From NCBI GenBank assembly GCA_023014365.1, contig JAEBUN010000001.1, positions 310,001-374,000 on the forward strand: a stretch of DNA of 64,000 nucleotides. The letters are read 5' to 3'. The notes beneath the pieces are model-generated. The model did no database searches. It worked only from the letters and a program-made list of their open reading frames with translations, and had not been told where the DNA came from. Source of the stretch: Lepiota brunneoincarnata. Taxonomy: Eukaryota; Basidiomycota; Agaricomycetes; Agaricales; Agaricaceae. The position numbers were made by a program, and so were the translations under genes. Positions within the stretch are counted from its first letter, which is position 1; the number at the start of each line of letters is the position of its first letter. Of the stretch, positions 42,501-54,985 are shown piece after piece.

Positions 42501-44058
42501 CTGCACTCCAGCACTTGGAATCCCCTCCTACACCCCTCTGATGCAGATGCGAACCCTCACTGGCATGCATGACCCTAACCCGAGCCCATTCCCAACTATA
42601 CTTACTTTAGGCATCCCTGACACCTCATAGCCATTTATGTAGAGTAGATTACTCAACTTGGACCTTACAGCAGGTAGTATAAGTAGTGTAGGTGAGCTTG
42701 GAGAAACCTTACTCAATTCTCTAAGGTTTCTCCCTGCTCAGGTATGTACTTAGTAGAAGTCCGGAAATGATACTAAGGTTTCTCCCTGCTCAGCCAACAC
42801 AATGCAGCAACCAGGTTGCCCTTACAGGGTGGCCTTGGTAAGTCATTGACTCACAGGGAGGCAGAGAGTGAGGGCCTGTCCAGCACATGAGATCCCATGG
42901 GCACAAGCTGGTGGTAGCAATCTCATGGATATGAGCATCAAAGTATATGTACCTGGCCTCCCGAGTGCACTGACAGAAGGACTTGTGATCATCATCACTC
43001 TTGGTAGCCAGGTAAGAGTGGAGAGTGAGTGTACAATCATCTGTCCACCAGGGTTTGGAGCGATGGGTAATAAAGGATGACTTGGAGTGAGTGGCCTAGG
43101 CCTGTTCGAAGATTGACCCAATTGCATCAGCCACTCTGTCAACCTCACCCTCAACACCAGGCTGGGGGGGGACCAGAAGTGAGCAGGCAGTAGAAATATT
43201 ACTGATGAAGGCAGTCTCCTCCTCAGAGTCCCACTTAATGGAGTGCTTAATAACACCAATAGATGCAGGAGAAATGGGAAGAGAGAGGGCCAAGGCAGCA
43301 TGATCAGCAAGATGATGTCCCACAGGATGAATGTTATGCCTAAGTGAGCCAGCCACCTCAAATGGGACAAAGGCTAGATCAATGACTGAGGGGGACTTTG
43401 TGCGATCCCTGGGGAAGTGGGTAGGGCCAGGGAAAAGGGGAAAGAATCTGGCCAAGTCCAGATCAAAGGCAAGCTCCTCCAGTTGGGTGGCCAGCTGGGG
43501 TACAGAGTCAAAGTTGGGATCCCAGTCAGCAGATTGTACATTGAAGTCCCCACCCATGAAAAGACACTGGAGAATAATGCTCATGCAATCCTCTAGGAAG
43601 GACAGTGCTGTGGCCTGGTCATCTGAGTACACACCCAGGATGTGGAGAGGGGGTGAGGAGGGAGGAGAGAGAGAAAGAAGGACAATATCCCGATGGTCCA
43701 CAAGGTCCCTCCTAAGAGTAGGGTGCCAAGGGGAGAGTCATTTGTGCACATAGGCTAAGGCCCTTAGATGTTAGTGAGACTCCTCCAGGAAGTGTGGGTC
43801 TCTGTATACCAGTAACCAGTCAGGGTGAATAGGAGGGCCTACAACAAGAGTGCCATCCAGATTGGCAGTAGAGGGAGCACTCCTGACAATATGCCAGGGG
43901 GGCTCCAGAAGAAATAGAACATCCACAGAATCCCTCTTCTGTTCAAGAACATCAGCAACATAATTGTAGTTGCAGCTTACATTTTGGCACCAGACATTGA
44001 GAGAAGCAAGCTGGATATGATGCTGGGAGGAGGTTGGAGGGGTCTCTGGTACAACCAT
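39549..44058 (-). pseudogene. LINE ORF2 (endonuclease, RT, RNase H, C-terminal zinc motif)
   Basis: Starts MVVPETPPTSSQHHIQLASL overlapping the end of ORF1. Endonuclease at 43096-44058 has LASLNVWCQN, MGGDFNVQSADWD and SVIDLAFVP; a linker KPWWTDDC is near 43,040. RT at 41189-42290 has SAPGSDHITWKHLK, VIPKPGKDD, AFDIAQFFPSINH, GVGQGSALSP and SFVDDGLL. RNase H-like remnants are around 40,100-40,350. The C-terminal CQCGELLETQDHILYDC motif is near 39,740. The frame changes at the 42.3-42.8 kb insertion and again near 40,350, and stops are present, so it is inactive. Confidence 0.9.
42331..42530 (+). repeat. Minisatellite, about 30-bp unit, six copies, inside LINE ORF2
   Basis: Diverged units begin GGAAATCTRATCCCCAACC or similar and end CCTGCACTC. 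It lies in a roughly 500-bp stretch (about 42,310-42,815) that separates the endonuclease linker from RT and shifts the frame. A CTAAGGTTTCTCCCTGCTCAG repeat also occurs twice there (near 42,720 and 42,774). Confidence 0.75.
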
Positions 44059-45320
44059 AGAAGAGTCAGTAGCAGGGGGAAAGGGGAGAGAAGTTGGTCT
44101 AGTAGGGGAAGGGAGAGAGGCTGGAGGAGAGGGGGAGGGGAGGAAGGCTCAGTCTCCATATCCACTACACTACCAGCAGCAGGAGAGGCAGGGGGTGCAG
44201 GGGAAGGGATTGTGGGGGCCTGCCTGAGGCCAGTAGTAGAGGAAAGGGCTGCTGCAGCACTAGCTGCCTCAGCTCTGGAAGCCCTGACCTCAGACTTCAA
44301 GGAAGCCTGGTGGGCAATGCATCTAGAAATCCAGTCTGGGTTGAACTGGTTACACCAGAAGGGGCAGTGTTGGTCATTAGCAGCATGAGCACCACTGCAG
44401 TTGCAGCACTTGGAAGCATGAGAGCATGGTTGATCCCTGGGGGTACCAAGGACAGGAGGGGAGGCCTTAGGTCTGGGTTGACAGCACTGTGCAACCGCAT
44501 GGTGGTTGGACTCCTGGTGGGGGCCCATGCACTGGGGACAAGTAGCTGCTTCCCTGTGGCAGACTTTACCATAGTGGCCCCAGGCCCAGCAACAGTTGCA
44601 CTGAGGCACACTAGGATGAGCTTGGGCACATCAAATATGGCAGAGAGTGTCTCCAATAAATACACTCTGGAGGTTAGCAGCAGCTGCATTTGACCCAGCC
44701 TGAGAATCCCAGATCTCAAACCAAACTGTAGCAGAGTCTGCAGAGTGGGAGTTACGCACTGGGTGGGGGAGGCCAACAAGCTGGAGGTGGGAAGCCAAGG
44801 GACATGTTGCAAAGACAGTAGTAACTGCATCACGGATGGCAGGATAAAAGGTAGGGCCCTCAGTACAGGGAACATCAACCAGCTTCAGATAAGACCTGGA
44901 GTGGGGGAGGCATACACGAGCCTTGGTAATGGATGGGACATGAGGAAGGAACCGCACTACAGTATCAATGTCAAGCTGGGTAGGAACCCCAGTTGTAGCA
45001 AGAGAGATGGTGGCAACTGAGCCTTCAGGGCCATGATAGGAGGACCATGTAGCAGATGAGACATGGAGTTGGGAGGAGACATGTGTGAGACCCTGATTTA
45101 TCACCAGGACAATGTCTGCAATGGCAGGAGGCTTGGCCTGAGTATACTCAAAGGCAGCCAGGAGCTGTCTGCAAGTTGGCCCTCTGGTGGTAGACCTAAG
45201 GGGAGGATGGGATGGGGCTGGAGGTACAGGTGTACCAGCAATCAGCTTATCCACCCTGGTAAGATGGGAGGGGGAGGTAGCCTTGGGAGGGGGAGGAGGG
45301 TGCTGCAAAGCAGAAACCAT
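43977..45320 (-). pseudogene. LINE ORF1 (gag-like, zinc knuckles)
   Basis: One frame from MVSALQHPPPPPK with a single TGA at 44631 (HI*CAQAHP, where Arg would fit). The central region SSATWSSYHGPEGSVATIS is RRM-like in position. Zinc knuckles follow: CNCCWAWGHYGKVC, CPQCMGPHQESNH and CCNCSGAHAANDQHC. Such ORF1 proteins coat the LINE RNA. It overlaps the ORF2 start by 82 bases. Confidence 0.85.
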
Positions 45321-45348
45321 GCACTCAATCTCCTGATCAGAGAGATGA

Positions 45349-45737
45349 TGTTATCAGAAGCTTTATCAGAAGGACGGTTATTTTTAATCTACATTCCCAT
45401 GTCACTATGAAACCATCAGTAGTGTACATCAGAAGGACTATTCTTAGTATACACCTCATGTTTCTTATCTCTGACTCATAATTACTCTGGTCCAGATGAT
45501 TATAGTAGGAGTACAGCCACACTTAGAAGTATATGTATAAGGATACAGTACAATACCTTGTATCCTTATCTTAGTGTTATACAGTTCTTGCCTCCTATAA
45601 CTCTTTGCCTCTAAACTGGCCGGACTATAGTGCTCCATCATCTCCAAGTCACACTTAGTCAGACAGGACCAAGTCTGTATAGACATCCTGTGTTGAACCC
45701 TGTGCTACTCACAAGCGAACCCCTAACCCGGGTAACA
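45349..45737 (+). repeat. Gypsy-3 5' LTR
   Basis: 389 bp, TGTTATCAGAAG to GGGTAACA; reverse complement relative of the gypsy-1 LTR. The preceding GATGA should reappear after its missing 3' LTR. Confidence 0.9.
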
Positions 45738-46108
45738 AAACACTAAGATACTCTGCTGCTTATCTCTTGCTCACCCTCTACTCTGCTCTGCTTTGCCAAT
45801 GTACTGAACATGTCAAGGTACTCTGGTTGTTCAAAATGATGTGCGAAAGAAAACCTCCTCTCTGTGTAGCCATTACTACGTCCCTCAACCTCTCCCTGCC
45901 AGAAGACCTGGTTTACCTACTCATTTTTGTCTTCATCTCCACTGCAACCCTCATTGCCTACCAAATAATCACCCTAGAACTCGAATGCATCACATGCTCC
46001 TGCCACTGCTGTGTCATCAGATTGTGGAACCTGTATTCAGGAATCTCCATCATCGCAACCCAATTTTTCATCCTTCTAGCAATAATCGATCGCTAGACAA
46101 CTGCCACC

Positions 46109-47902
46109 ATGCCTCCAAAGAAGTTCTTGGCCTGAGAAACTCCATCACCTCCTCCCAAATTGAGAAGTAGAATCTCAGGATCAGGAACCCAAAATCTGGA
46201 TCCCAGAAGAAACCCTTTACCCACTCAAATACTGTCGCCGTTTTACCCCCCATCTCCATTTGATTCACCTACCCCAAGTGCATCAACATCCACACACACT
46301 TGAACAAGTTTTGCTGAAGAACTAGCAGAATGACAAAGAATACAACACAAAAGAGAATTAAAAGAACATTATGAATGAGAAGAAAGAAAATGCAAACAAG
46401 CCAAAGAATATCACACCAAAGTAGACCCATTAAACAACTTTGGACTTCAAAAACTCGAATATGCCCTCAAGCAACTGAGAGAACTTTCCCAATCAGAAGA
46501 AAACTTACTCACATGCCACAAATATGCAATAAATCAAGGAAGAACTCCCCCAGTAGACAACAACTCAGATGTCTACATCACCGACAACAATCAATTGGAA
46601 CCTGATCCTCAACCACCTGCATTACCTGCACCAGTACAACCCTTAGCCCTACTGGCACCACCCATACAACCACCAACACCACCGCTGCCGCTACCTGGAC
46701 AACTACAAATAATGGCTGCTGCACAAACCCCAAAGGAGTTAGGACTCCTCAAACCCATCACCTTCAATGGAACTAGAAGACTCTTTGAAGATTGGATCTT
46801 CCAATGTGAAGTTTACATGCTCACTAATGCAACCACTTACAACACCGACCTCACCAGAACCCTATTTGTCCTCTTGATGATGCAATCAGGAGATGCCTGA
46901 GCCTGGGCCAGACAATACCTCCATGAGAGGAATGCTCAAACCCAAGCAGGACAACCCATAGCTATGGAGTCATGGGACGACTTCACTGCCCAGCTTAGAG
47001 CTGAATTCACCCTGGCAGACAAATATGCATATGCACACACCAGACTTCAGACCCTGCACCAAGCAGGCAAACCAATGACTGAATTCAATGCTCAGTTCAA
47101 GGAACTCATCCATTAATCCAGACTTAATGAAGATCGCACATTGATTGATCTCTATCATAAAGCAATTGATTGCTGTATTGCAATGAAGATTGACAAATTG
47201 GAGAACCCTCCAACAACCATCACTGCTTGGTATACCTGAGCCAACAAACTCAATGACAACTTCTGCAGAATCAATGCCCTTTACGGTACCCCCAGAAACA
47301 CGTTCCCTCAAAGAAACCAATACCAGCCCAACTGCAGACCAAACCATCCAAACAACAACGTGCCCTATGCACAATTCTACCAAAGGAGCAATGCTCCATG
47401 TTTCACTCCACAAGACCTGCATGCCATGGAAATAGACCATGCTGTGATAGAAGAAGGATTTGAGAATCCTTATCCCAAAATTCCACAACCAGAATATGCC
47501 AAAGAAGACTCCACACAAGAACCATTGGAGTTAGATGCCATTGTCACCAGACAACAAATGAAATCATATCAAAACCAAGAATGCTTCCAATGCGGAGCTA
47601 AAGACCATTTGGTCAGTAAATTCCCACAACCACCACCAGCCAAACACTTCCCAGGAATGCATACCAATCCCCCTCACCCTGTGAGAAACCCAAACCATCC
47701 CTTTTCTGGACAACAAAACACTCATCCTGGATTCCTGAACCAGAACACCCAACAATCACCACAATGCAAATACTCTCTTGCAGTTGCAGAAGTTGCATCT
47801 CAAATGCACCAAATGGTCGATGACCTTGACCCTGAACTCCAACAAGAGCTCCATTCCGCACTAGCCAAGGATCCAGAAATGTGTCCATTCCAGGATTTTT
47901 AA
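46109..47902 (+). pseudogene. Gypsy-3 gag
   Basis: Starts MPPKKFLA*; many stops early. The capsid part has LLKPITFNGTRRLFEDWIFQ, identical over that stretch to gypsy-1. Zinc knuckle CFQCGAKDHLVSKF has lost its last Cys. The TGA in WYT*ANKL is shared with gypsy-1, so that stop predates the split or is tolerated. Confidence 0.88.
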
Positions 47903-49906
47903 AAAGGAATGCTGTCAATTGATGTGCCCCTACACGTTCCAGAACTCAGAAGGACATTTCATACTCTCACTCCCAGAAGGACATTTTCTCAATAAACTCT
48001 GTACAATTACAACTATCCCCAAATAAATGATCCCTTTTCTTACCCATCAAGATTTGGAGTGAATGGATATCAAAACCCATGGCCATCACTGCCCTGATAG
48101 ACTCAGGAGCCCAAGGGAATCTCATATCCCACAAAGTTGTTGAATGACATGGTTATCAAACCAAATGGCTGGACCAACCAATCCCTCTCAGTAACATTGA
48201 TGGAACTGACAATCAACATGGCAAGATCCATGAATACATCAAAATCAGGACCATCATTGATGGAAGAGATTGCACACTAGAAGCATACATCACAAACACT
48301 GGTGAGAAGGATCTCATCATCAGATTTCCCTGGTTAGAACAATACAATCCCAACATCAACTGGAAGACCAAGACATTCTCTTAAAAACCCCAAATCAATC
48401 ACCAAGACTTTTCCAAACTCCTCAGAACCCTACGATGACCCATCAAACTCAACTCCATTGCCATGGATATAATGGCTGGAAAAACCTCTCAACCTGAGGA
48501 AAACCCTGAAGAATACATCAACCTGTCAAATGTTGACCTTGACACCTTCTCTTTAGAAAGAGAAATGAACCTGATGCTTCTAACCCCATTAGAAGTAAAT
48601 GCCAAAGCAACACACACCACGATGCTCCACAATGAGCAACATAACCCAACAAAATTGGCAAATCAAAAAGGAAAACAACCAGAATCAAACAAGGAACCAC
48701 CCAAGATACCTCAGAGATTTGCCTGATGGGCTAAAATATTCAACAAGAAAGCATCTGAACAATTCCCACCATCAAGAACATTTGATCATGAAATCAAACT
48801 AAAACTGACATTCGAAGCAAAATCAATGAAACCTTATCAAGTGGCACCTGCTGAAGAAAAAGCACTAAAGGAATTTATAGACAAAAACCTTCAAAAAGGG
48901 TACATCCACCCCTCAAAATCCCCTATGGCATCACCTTTCTTCTTTGTTGCCAAGAGAGGAGGAGACCTTTGACCCTGCCAAGACTATTGTTATCTAAACA
49001 ACCACACTGTCAAAAATGCCTACCCAATCCCCATGATTTCCTCTATCATGGACAAACTCAAAGGAGCTAAGTACTTCACTAAGCTTGATGTCCACCTAGG
49101 ATACAATAACGTCAGAATCAAAGATGGTGATCAATGGAAAGCAGCATTCAAGAGTCCCATGGGTCTTTTTGAACCAACTGTTATGTTTTTTGGACTTTGC
49201 AATAGTCCCACAATGTTCCAACATATGATGGACACACTATTCTCTGAAATAATGGAGAAAGGAGGAATCATCATCTATATGGATGATATCCTAATCTATG
49301 GTAAAACCCAGGAAGAAACCAACTGACTTATGGAAAAAGTACTGCAGATCCTGCAGGAAAATGACCTATACCTCAAAATGGAGAAATGCAAGTTCAACAA
49401 ACAACAACTCAAATATCTCAGCATGATCATCACACCTGATGAAATCAAGATGGATCCTGGAAAACTCAAGGGAATAGAAGACTGGCCAGTGCCAAAAACA
49501 GTCTGACACATTTGGAAATTCATCAGATTCTGTAACTTCTACCAGAAGTTCATCCGCAACTACTCCCACCACACCAAACCCCTTAACCAACTCCTATCCA
49601 AATCAAACAAATTTGAATGGAAAGAAGAACAACAGAAAGCATTTGAAACACTCAAGAACAAATTCTTAAAAGAACTGGTGCTCCTCATGCCCAACTCCAC
49701 AAAACCCTTCAAAATAGAAGCTGATGCTTCCAAATTCTCATCAGGAGCTGTCCTGTACCAACACAACATCAACAGATTATGGAAACCCATATCATTTGAT
49801 TCAAAGATGTTTGAACCAGCAGAATGCAATTATGATATCTATGACAGGGAACTCCTTGCTATTATCTGAGCCCTTGAAGAATGGTGCTACTACCTCCTTG
49901 GCAACC

Positions 49907-50608
49907 TGTTATGATCCATGCTCCTTCTGTATCCAAGGATAACTGGAGACAGCCTTCAATCACTCTACAAGGTGTCCAAGACGGTTGGCCTTGTAGAGCT
50001 TAGTGGATCGCACTCAATGAGATAACAAGGGAACACACCAAGTTAAGGCAGAGAGGGTTAATGACCGCTGTTAACAAGATTAAAGCTTAGGGCTTTAATC
50101 TCTACTTGTACAGGCCTTATATACCTATGAGGCACTATATACTTGTTATAGGTAGTTGGGCTGTTCTACTGGTTGTCTGCAGTCTTGACCATGATGCGCA
50201 TCCTAGCTGATGGCATCCTACTGTTATTTATATTACAATGAGTCAGTGTCCTCGTTCTTACTGCTGTGTGATGTTCCATTGCTTTCCTCTGACTCATAAT
50301 CTCCTTCTCCCGATTCTATCTCCATGGAGTCTCCTCCATTCTCGCTCTCCACTCTCTTGGTACTTCCATCTACATCGGAGGTTGGATTGGTTGATCCATG
50401 GCTGTCCTCTTCATCCTCAGGGTATTCCAGAATATCCTCCAGAGTTATCTCCATTCCCGCTTCTCTTGCCAGGTCCTGCATGGCATTATAATATTCCCCT
50501 TCTTTGTCTTCATACTCCTGTGCTTGTAACTGGTCTGTGGTCTCCTGTACCCATCTTGTAAAGTTGAATAGTTGTTCCTGTTCCTCTCGATCTGGACTAT
50601 TCATAACA
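49907..50608 (-). repeat. Solo LTR, gypsy-2 family, carrying an ORF
   Basis: 702 bp with inverted ends TGTTATGA..TCATAACA and a perfect CAACC duplication (49902-49906, 50609-50613). It matches the gypsy-2 3' LTR (59039-59736) along its full length. The perfect duplication shows this is a whole LTR, so the ORF inside is LTR-encoded. Confidence 0.93.
50233..50604 (-). CDS. LTR-encoded acidic ORF in the solo LTR (123 residues)
   Basis: ATG at 50604 begins five bases into the LTR (minus orientation); stop TAA. Product MNSPDREEQEQLFNFTRWVQ... is strongly acidic (EDEEDSHGS and similar Asp/Glu runs) with a predicted helix in the first third. It matches the last 122 residues of the gypsy-2 523-residue ORF with about 18-19 substitutions and one in-frame codon insertion, yet no stop. 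No known family recognised. Translation is unproven; the frame may survive by chance or through constraint on the LTR. Confidence 0.5.
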   Translation of the reverse strand: MNSPDREEQEQLFNFTRWVQETTDQLQAQEYEDKEGEYYNAMQDLAREAGMEITLEDILEYPEDEEDSHGSTNPTSDVDGSTKRVESENGGDSMEIESGEGDYESEESNGTSHSSKNEDTDSL

Positions 50609-52195
50609 CAACCCCCATACTGTCCGTATCAGAACAGATCATCAAAACCTCACATACTGGCGAAAACCCTAGAAAATCAACTGCCAACAAGCACAATGGG
50701 TCCAGACCCTCGCCGACTACAACTTTAAATTGGAACACATCCCAGGATCAAAGATCCCTGCACCAGATGCTCTATCAAGACGTCCAGACCACATCCCTGA
50801 TGAGGATAACAATAATGAAGACATCGCCATGCTTCCAAACAACCTCTTTGTTGCCACAACCAACATAGAAGATCAAAACCTGATCACAGTACTCCCAGAA
50901 CACCTCTTTATCACCACAGTCGATATGGAACTCCAAGAAAGAATCATGGAATCACCCAAATACAATGCTAGAACCACTGAAGCATTCAAACTCCTAAAGG
51001 AAACTCACCCTAACACCACTGATAAAGACTTTGGAACAGTTCTGACCTCAAACGGTCCACTCCTCACATTCCAAGAATGTGTCATCATCCCAGAAGACCT
51101 CCAACTCAGACATGATGTCATCGCAAGATACCATGACCACCCTACATGTGGCTACCCTGGAGAACAGGAAACATACCGCCTTGCCAAGAAAGAAGTGTAT
51201 TGGCCAGGAATGTCAACATTCATAAAGAATTATATCAAAGGATGTCCAGAATGTCAACAACACAAAATCATATGCAGACCAGATCATGCACCAACTCAAC
51301 CAATTCCACCATCATCTTCCAAACACCCATTTGCTCAGATCTCATGGGATCTTATCACTGATCTACTGCCTAGCACTGGCCATAATGCAATATTGTCCAT
51401 GGTAGGCTATGGCTTTACGAAGGGGGTAATTTTCATCCCAACCTCAGATTGATCAAACGCCGACGACATTGGACAACTATTAATAGAAAAAGTCTTCACT
51501 GGATTCAGACTACCTGACAAAATCATATCAGATCAAGACCCCAGATTTGCTGCCAATTCCCTCTGAGAGCTAGCCAAACAACTAAACATCCAACAAGCAT
51601 TCTCAACCACATACCATCCCCAGACAGATGGTTCCACTGAATGCTACAACCAAGAAATCAAGACTTACCTCACCATATACTGTACCAGGAATCCCCTTGA
51701 CTGGTCAGAAACTCTTCCTATCACCGAGTTTGCACACAACTCCAAAATCACGCCTCAAGGCAGAAGTCCCCATTCGAACTAATCATGGGATACAACCCAC
51801 CACCAATACCCACGGTAATGGAAACTTCAAACTTTCCATCAGTAGATGAACACATTAGACTCCTTGATGATGCCAGGAAAGAAGCACATGTGGCACATCA
51901 ACTCTCCACCAATATTATGAAACAAAGAACCAGAAGAACCATCAAACCCCTTGAAATATGTCAGAAAGTATGGCTAGAAGCCAAGAACCTCAAACTCCCC
52001 TTCATCTCCAACAAGATATCCCCAAAAAGACTAGGACCTTTCCTTATCTCAGAAGTCTTATCACCACTCACATAGAAACTAAAACTTCCGATCAAATGAA
52101 AGATACATCTGGTGTTCCACCAAAATCTTCTAACCCCATATAACAAAACAGAAGCATACAGATCTCATCTGACTCTACCACCACCAGACATCATC

Positions 52196-52555
52196 TGTTA
52201 CCATTTTCCCTTTCACGTGCCTGTGCCCACCTGTCCTATTTTTTACTTATCACATGTCCCTGCCCACTGTCAATACCCATTTATATTTAGTTATCACATG
52301 CCACTGCCTGTCTATAGTTGATTCCCTTTTGGCTTGTGATTCTTGCCCATTAGCATGTGTTTCTTTCTTTTATCACATGCCAGTCGCCCCTGCAGTATAT
52401 ATAGACTTAGGTATTACTTGTAATCCCTAGCTTTGTCTTATTATACACCATATTTGTTCCTGCTCTTTGGCATTGCCTTAGACTTGCTCACATTAACCAA
52501 TGGTCTACTTGTCGTAGATTGCATTGGTCCTTGCAGATGCCTAACCAGCATAACA
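52196..52555 (+). repeat. Gypsy-4 putative 5' LTR
   Basis: About 360 bp with inverted ends TGTTA..TAACA, a TATATATAG near 52,397 and internal TATCACATGCC repeats. No partner copy is in the window, so the right border is inferred. Confidence 0.6.
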
Positions 52556-53140
52556 AAAGACAAAGCTACTTGTTGCCTCTCTTCTTTCTTCTCGCCCTCC
52601 TTGGTTTGCACAGTACCATTAACTGTGAGGTCTAGACAGAACCATAATCTGTTGAGGATCATCGCTTGTCTATTTGAGTGTCTGACATGGTCTTCACCCC
52701 AAAGAACTCCAGCTGTTGTTCTTCTGAACCTTTGCACCCCAGCATCTCTATAGGTTCTCGGATTCCTTGTTTATCTTGTTGAATGTCTTAGTGGATCTTA
52801 AATTCTCTTTGGTTCCTCTTTACTGGAAAAGACATTGTTGCCCATCATGGGTAGTTATTTCAAAGCCAGGACAGACCATCCTAACCCCTGCATTTCCCAA
52901 ACTGGTTCTGGATCTCCAGGACCCTCTCAACTGTCTGTTACCCCACATGCCGCCCCATCTACTCCTTGCCCTACTCCTTCTTTTTGTGTTCCTTCATCTT
53001 CTCCTGAGTCCAACCAACCTGTATATGCAACCCCACCCGAACCAGTGGATACCACCATTCATGTAGCCACCCAGATTACTGAACTATCACCCATTGAACC
53101 GCCATGACTCCCCTTTGGTCTGCTTGAAGCAACCACAAGT

Positions 53141-53733
53141 TGTTATAGTGACGCTAGTCTTCGTGCTTGAAAGTGTGACTAGCGTTGAGCATATCATTAA
53201 CTTCACACAAGTCAACAAGCACTTGAAGAGACTCTTTGCAAGCTCTCAAGGTATTCCTCACTAACTTAGAGAATAAGACTTATAAGAGAGGACAACTTAA
53301 GAGATCAAGCAAGTAGGTAAATCTCCACTGGATAACCAAGTAGAAACTTAAGAGTTTCTCTTGGTCGACTGGAGGTCATATATATTGTTCAGGATTACTA
53401 TTAATACATGATCAAAGAAGTCTGGGAGAAGTTCAAGAAGTATGGAAGAAGCATAAGAAGAGTGGAAGAAGGAAAGAAGTCTGGATGTACTATGTTTAAC
53501 TATCTAAGTATAACTATCTATACATAGTTATCTATTAATAGTTAAGAGTATAAGAAATGATAACAAATCGAGAAAATATTATGTAACAGATCAAAGTGAA
53601 TATGGTTACATAATAAAGAAACAAAACAAAGTAGAAAAGAAAAAGATATTCATAATGCTTTAGTATATAACAATTAAAGACTTTTGGCATAATAAGTCCA
53701 AGTTGTAAGTCAAAGTAAGGATGTATCATAACA
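53141..53733. repeat. Solo LTR of an unrelated family
   Basis: 593 bp with inverted ends TGTTATAG..TCATAACA and a perfect CAAGT duplication (53136-53140, 53734-53738) inside gypsy-4 gag. AT-rich 3' half; no related copy in the window, so orientation is unknown. Confidence 0.88.
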
Positions 53734-54985
53734 CAAGTACAGGAGGTCCCTTATGCTTTCCTATCCGTCAGATCGAACCTGGACATTACCAACTTCCCTG
53801 CACTCTTCAACCTTTTCCACCACCATCACCTCCCTCCAAGCTCATGTCTGAGACTATGGGAGACCCACCGGCTAACCAGCCACCTTCCGGCCCATCAGGA
53901 CCACCCGGAGGCCCACCAGGACCAACTGGAAGCCTCTTTCCTCCCTAAGCCAATCAACATCTCCACGGCCACAACAACACAATGGCTACAAAGAATTATC
54001 ATTTGAGAAACCAACACTATTTGACAGCAACTGCAAGAACTTCCAAGAGTTCATTAACTCTGTAGCACTTTACCTCTATGGTAATTCCAACATCTATAAC
54101 ACTGACAACAAGAAAATTGTATTCTTCTTATCCCTACTTAAGACCGGTGAAGCCAGCAACTGGAAGAACCAGTACTTTCAGTCAAAACAGATTTGGGGTG
54201 TGTTTACCCCCAGATTGTACAAAGAACTTGTCGAAGAGTTCACCAAAGCATTCTCACCCATCGACATCCCTTCCCAAGCATTCCACAATCTTAACACCCT
54301 CCATCAGGGATCCCGTAACATTGAAGACATCATTGCAGAGTTCAAGACTCTAGTCCACCACTCAGAACTCACAGAAGATCGCGCTCTCATTGAAAAGTTC
54401 CAAAACATTATCAACTGGAACCTCACCTATAAAATCCTCACCAATCTGAACCTGCCCAACACCATAAACAAATGGTACCATCACGCTATCCAGATTGACC
54501 ATAACTGGCATACCACTTCCACAATCCTGAGACCACGTCCAGGATTTCATCCACACCCTGCCCCCACCAATAACTACCGCCGTATGCAACAACCATATCA
54601 CTGACTGCAACAGCAATTGTCCTACACTGGATCAAACCACCACTACCAATTCCGCCCATCGCATGATCCGAATGCTATGGAGATCAACAACACATACCTT
54701 AATGAAGGTCCCAAATATTACCTTTCTTTTAATATCCCTGGTGATCTGCACCCTGATCATGAAGAAGCCAAAGAAGACCAACTGGATCATTTCCCCCACA
54801 ATGACAACATCGACATCAATGCTGTCTTTACTCCTGAAGAAAAGCGTGCCCATGAGAAAGGCTTATGTTTCCGCTGCTTTAAACCCAGTCATATCTCTTG
54901 CATGTGCCCCAACATTGCCAGACCACAACTCAAAATTGATAAGGTGACCAACATACAAAACGCATTGAAAAGGTGGAGAAACTTT

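Larger units (their letters stand above)
36174..45348 (-). mobile_element. Tad-like LINE (non-LTR retrotransposon), split by Tc1-2
   Basis: Minus-strand LINE: poly(A) tail seen as a T-run at 36174-36187, AATAAA signal about 15 bp before it, 3' untranslated region to 36299, then Tc1-2 (36302-39497). ORF2 is at 39549-44058 and ORF1 at 43977-45320. The 5' side is cut at 45348 by gypsy-3. Endonuclease, RT, RNase H and zinc knuckles place it near the Tad/I group; the exact clade is uncertain. Confidence 0.88.
45349..52195 (+). mobile_element. Gypsy-3: decayed chromovirus of the gypsy-1 family, interrupted
   Basis: Plus-strand element inserted in the LINE 5' region. The 5' LTR is 45349-45737. Gag, protease, RT, RNase H and integrase follow colinear with gypsy-1, but with many stops. 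It contains a solo LTR (49907-50608) and breaks off at 52195 in the integrase-chromodomain linker (LPPPDII), where gypsy-4 starts. Its 3' end is expected beyond the window. Confidence 0.9.
48070..52195 (+). pseudogene. Gypsy-3 pol (protease to integrase), interrupted by a solo LTR
   Basis: Protease LIDSGAQGNLISHKV, RT with [12 protein letters not shown] and [11 protein letters not shown], RNase H with EADASKFSSGAVLYQ, then the solo LTR at 49907-50608 splits LLGN from PHILA. Integrase resumes with EHIPGSKIPAPDALSR, CPECQQHK and HPQTDGST. Stops are frequent and many changes relative to gypsy-1 are C-to-T or G-to-A. Confidence 0.88.

Noticed and set aside
45838..46170. Frame MRKKTSSLCSHYYVPQ as a conserved small protein in gypsy-3 and gypsy-1
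   Set aside because: It is the +1 shadow of the in-frame leader. Differences between copies are transitions with no frame preference, and it overlaps the gag start.
52537..52635. 32-residue signal-peptide-like ORF in the gypsy-4 leader (MPNQHNKRQSYLLPLFF)
   Set aside because: Overlaps the putative LTR end, is very short and has no second copy for comparison; chance cannot be excluded.
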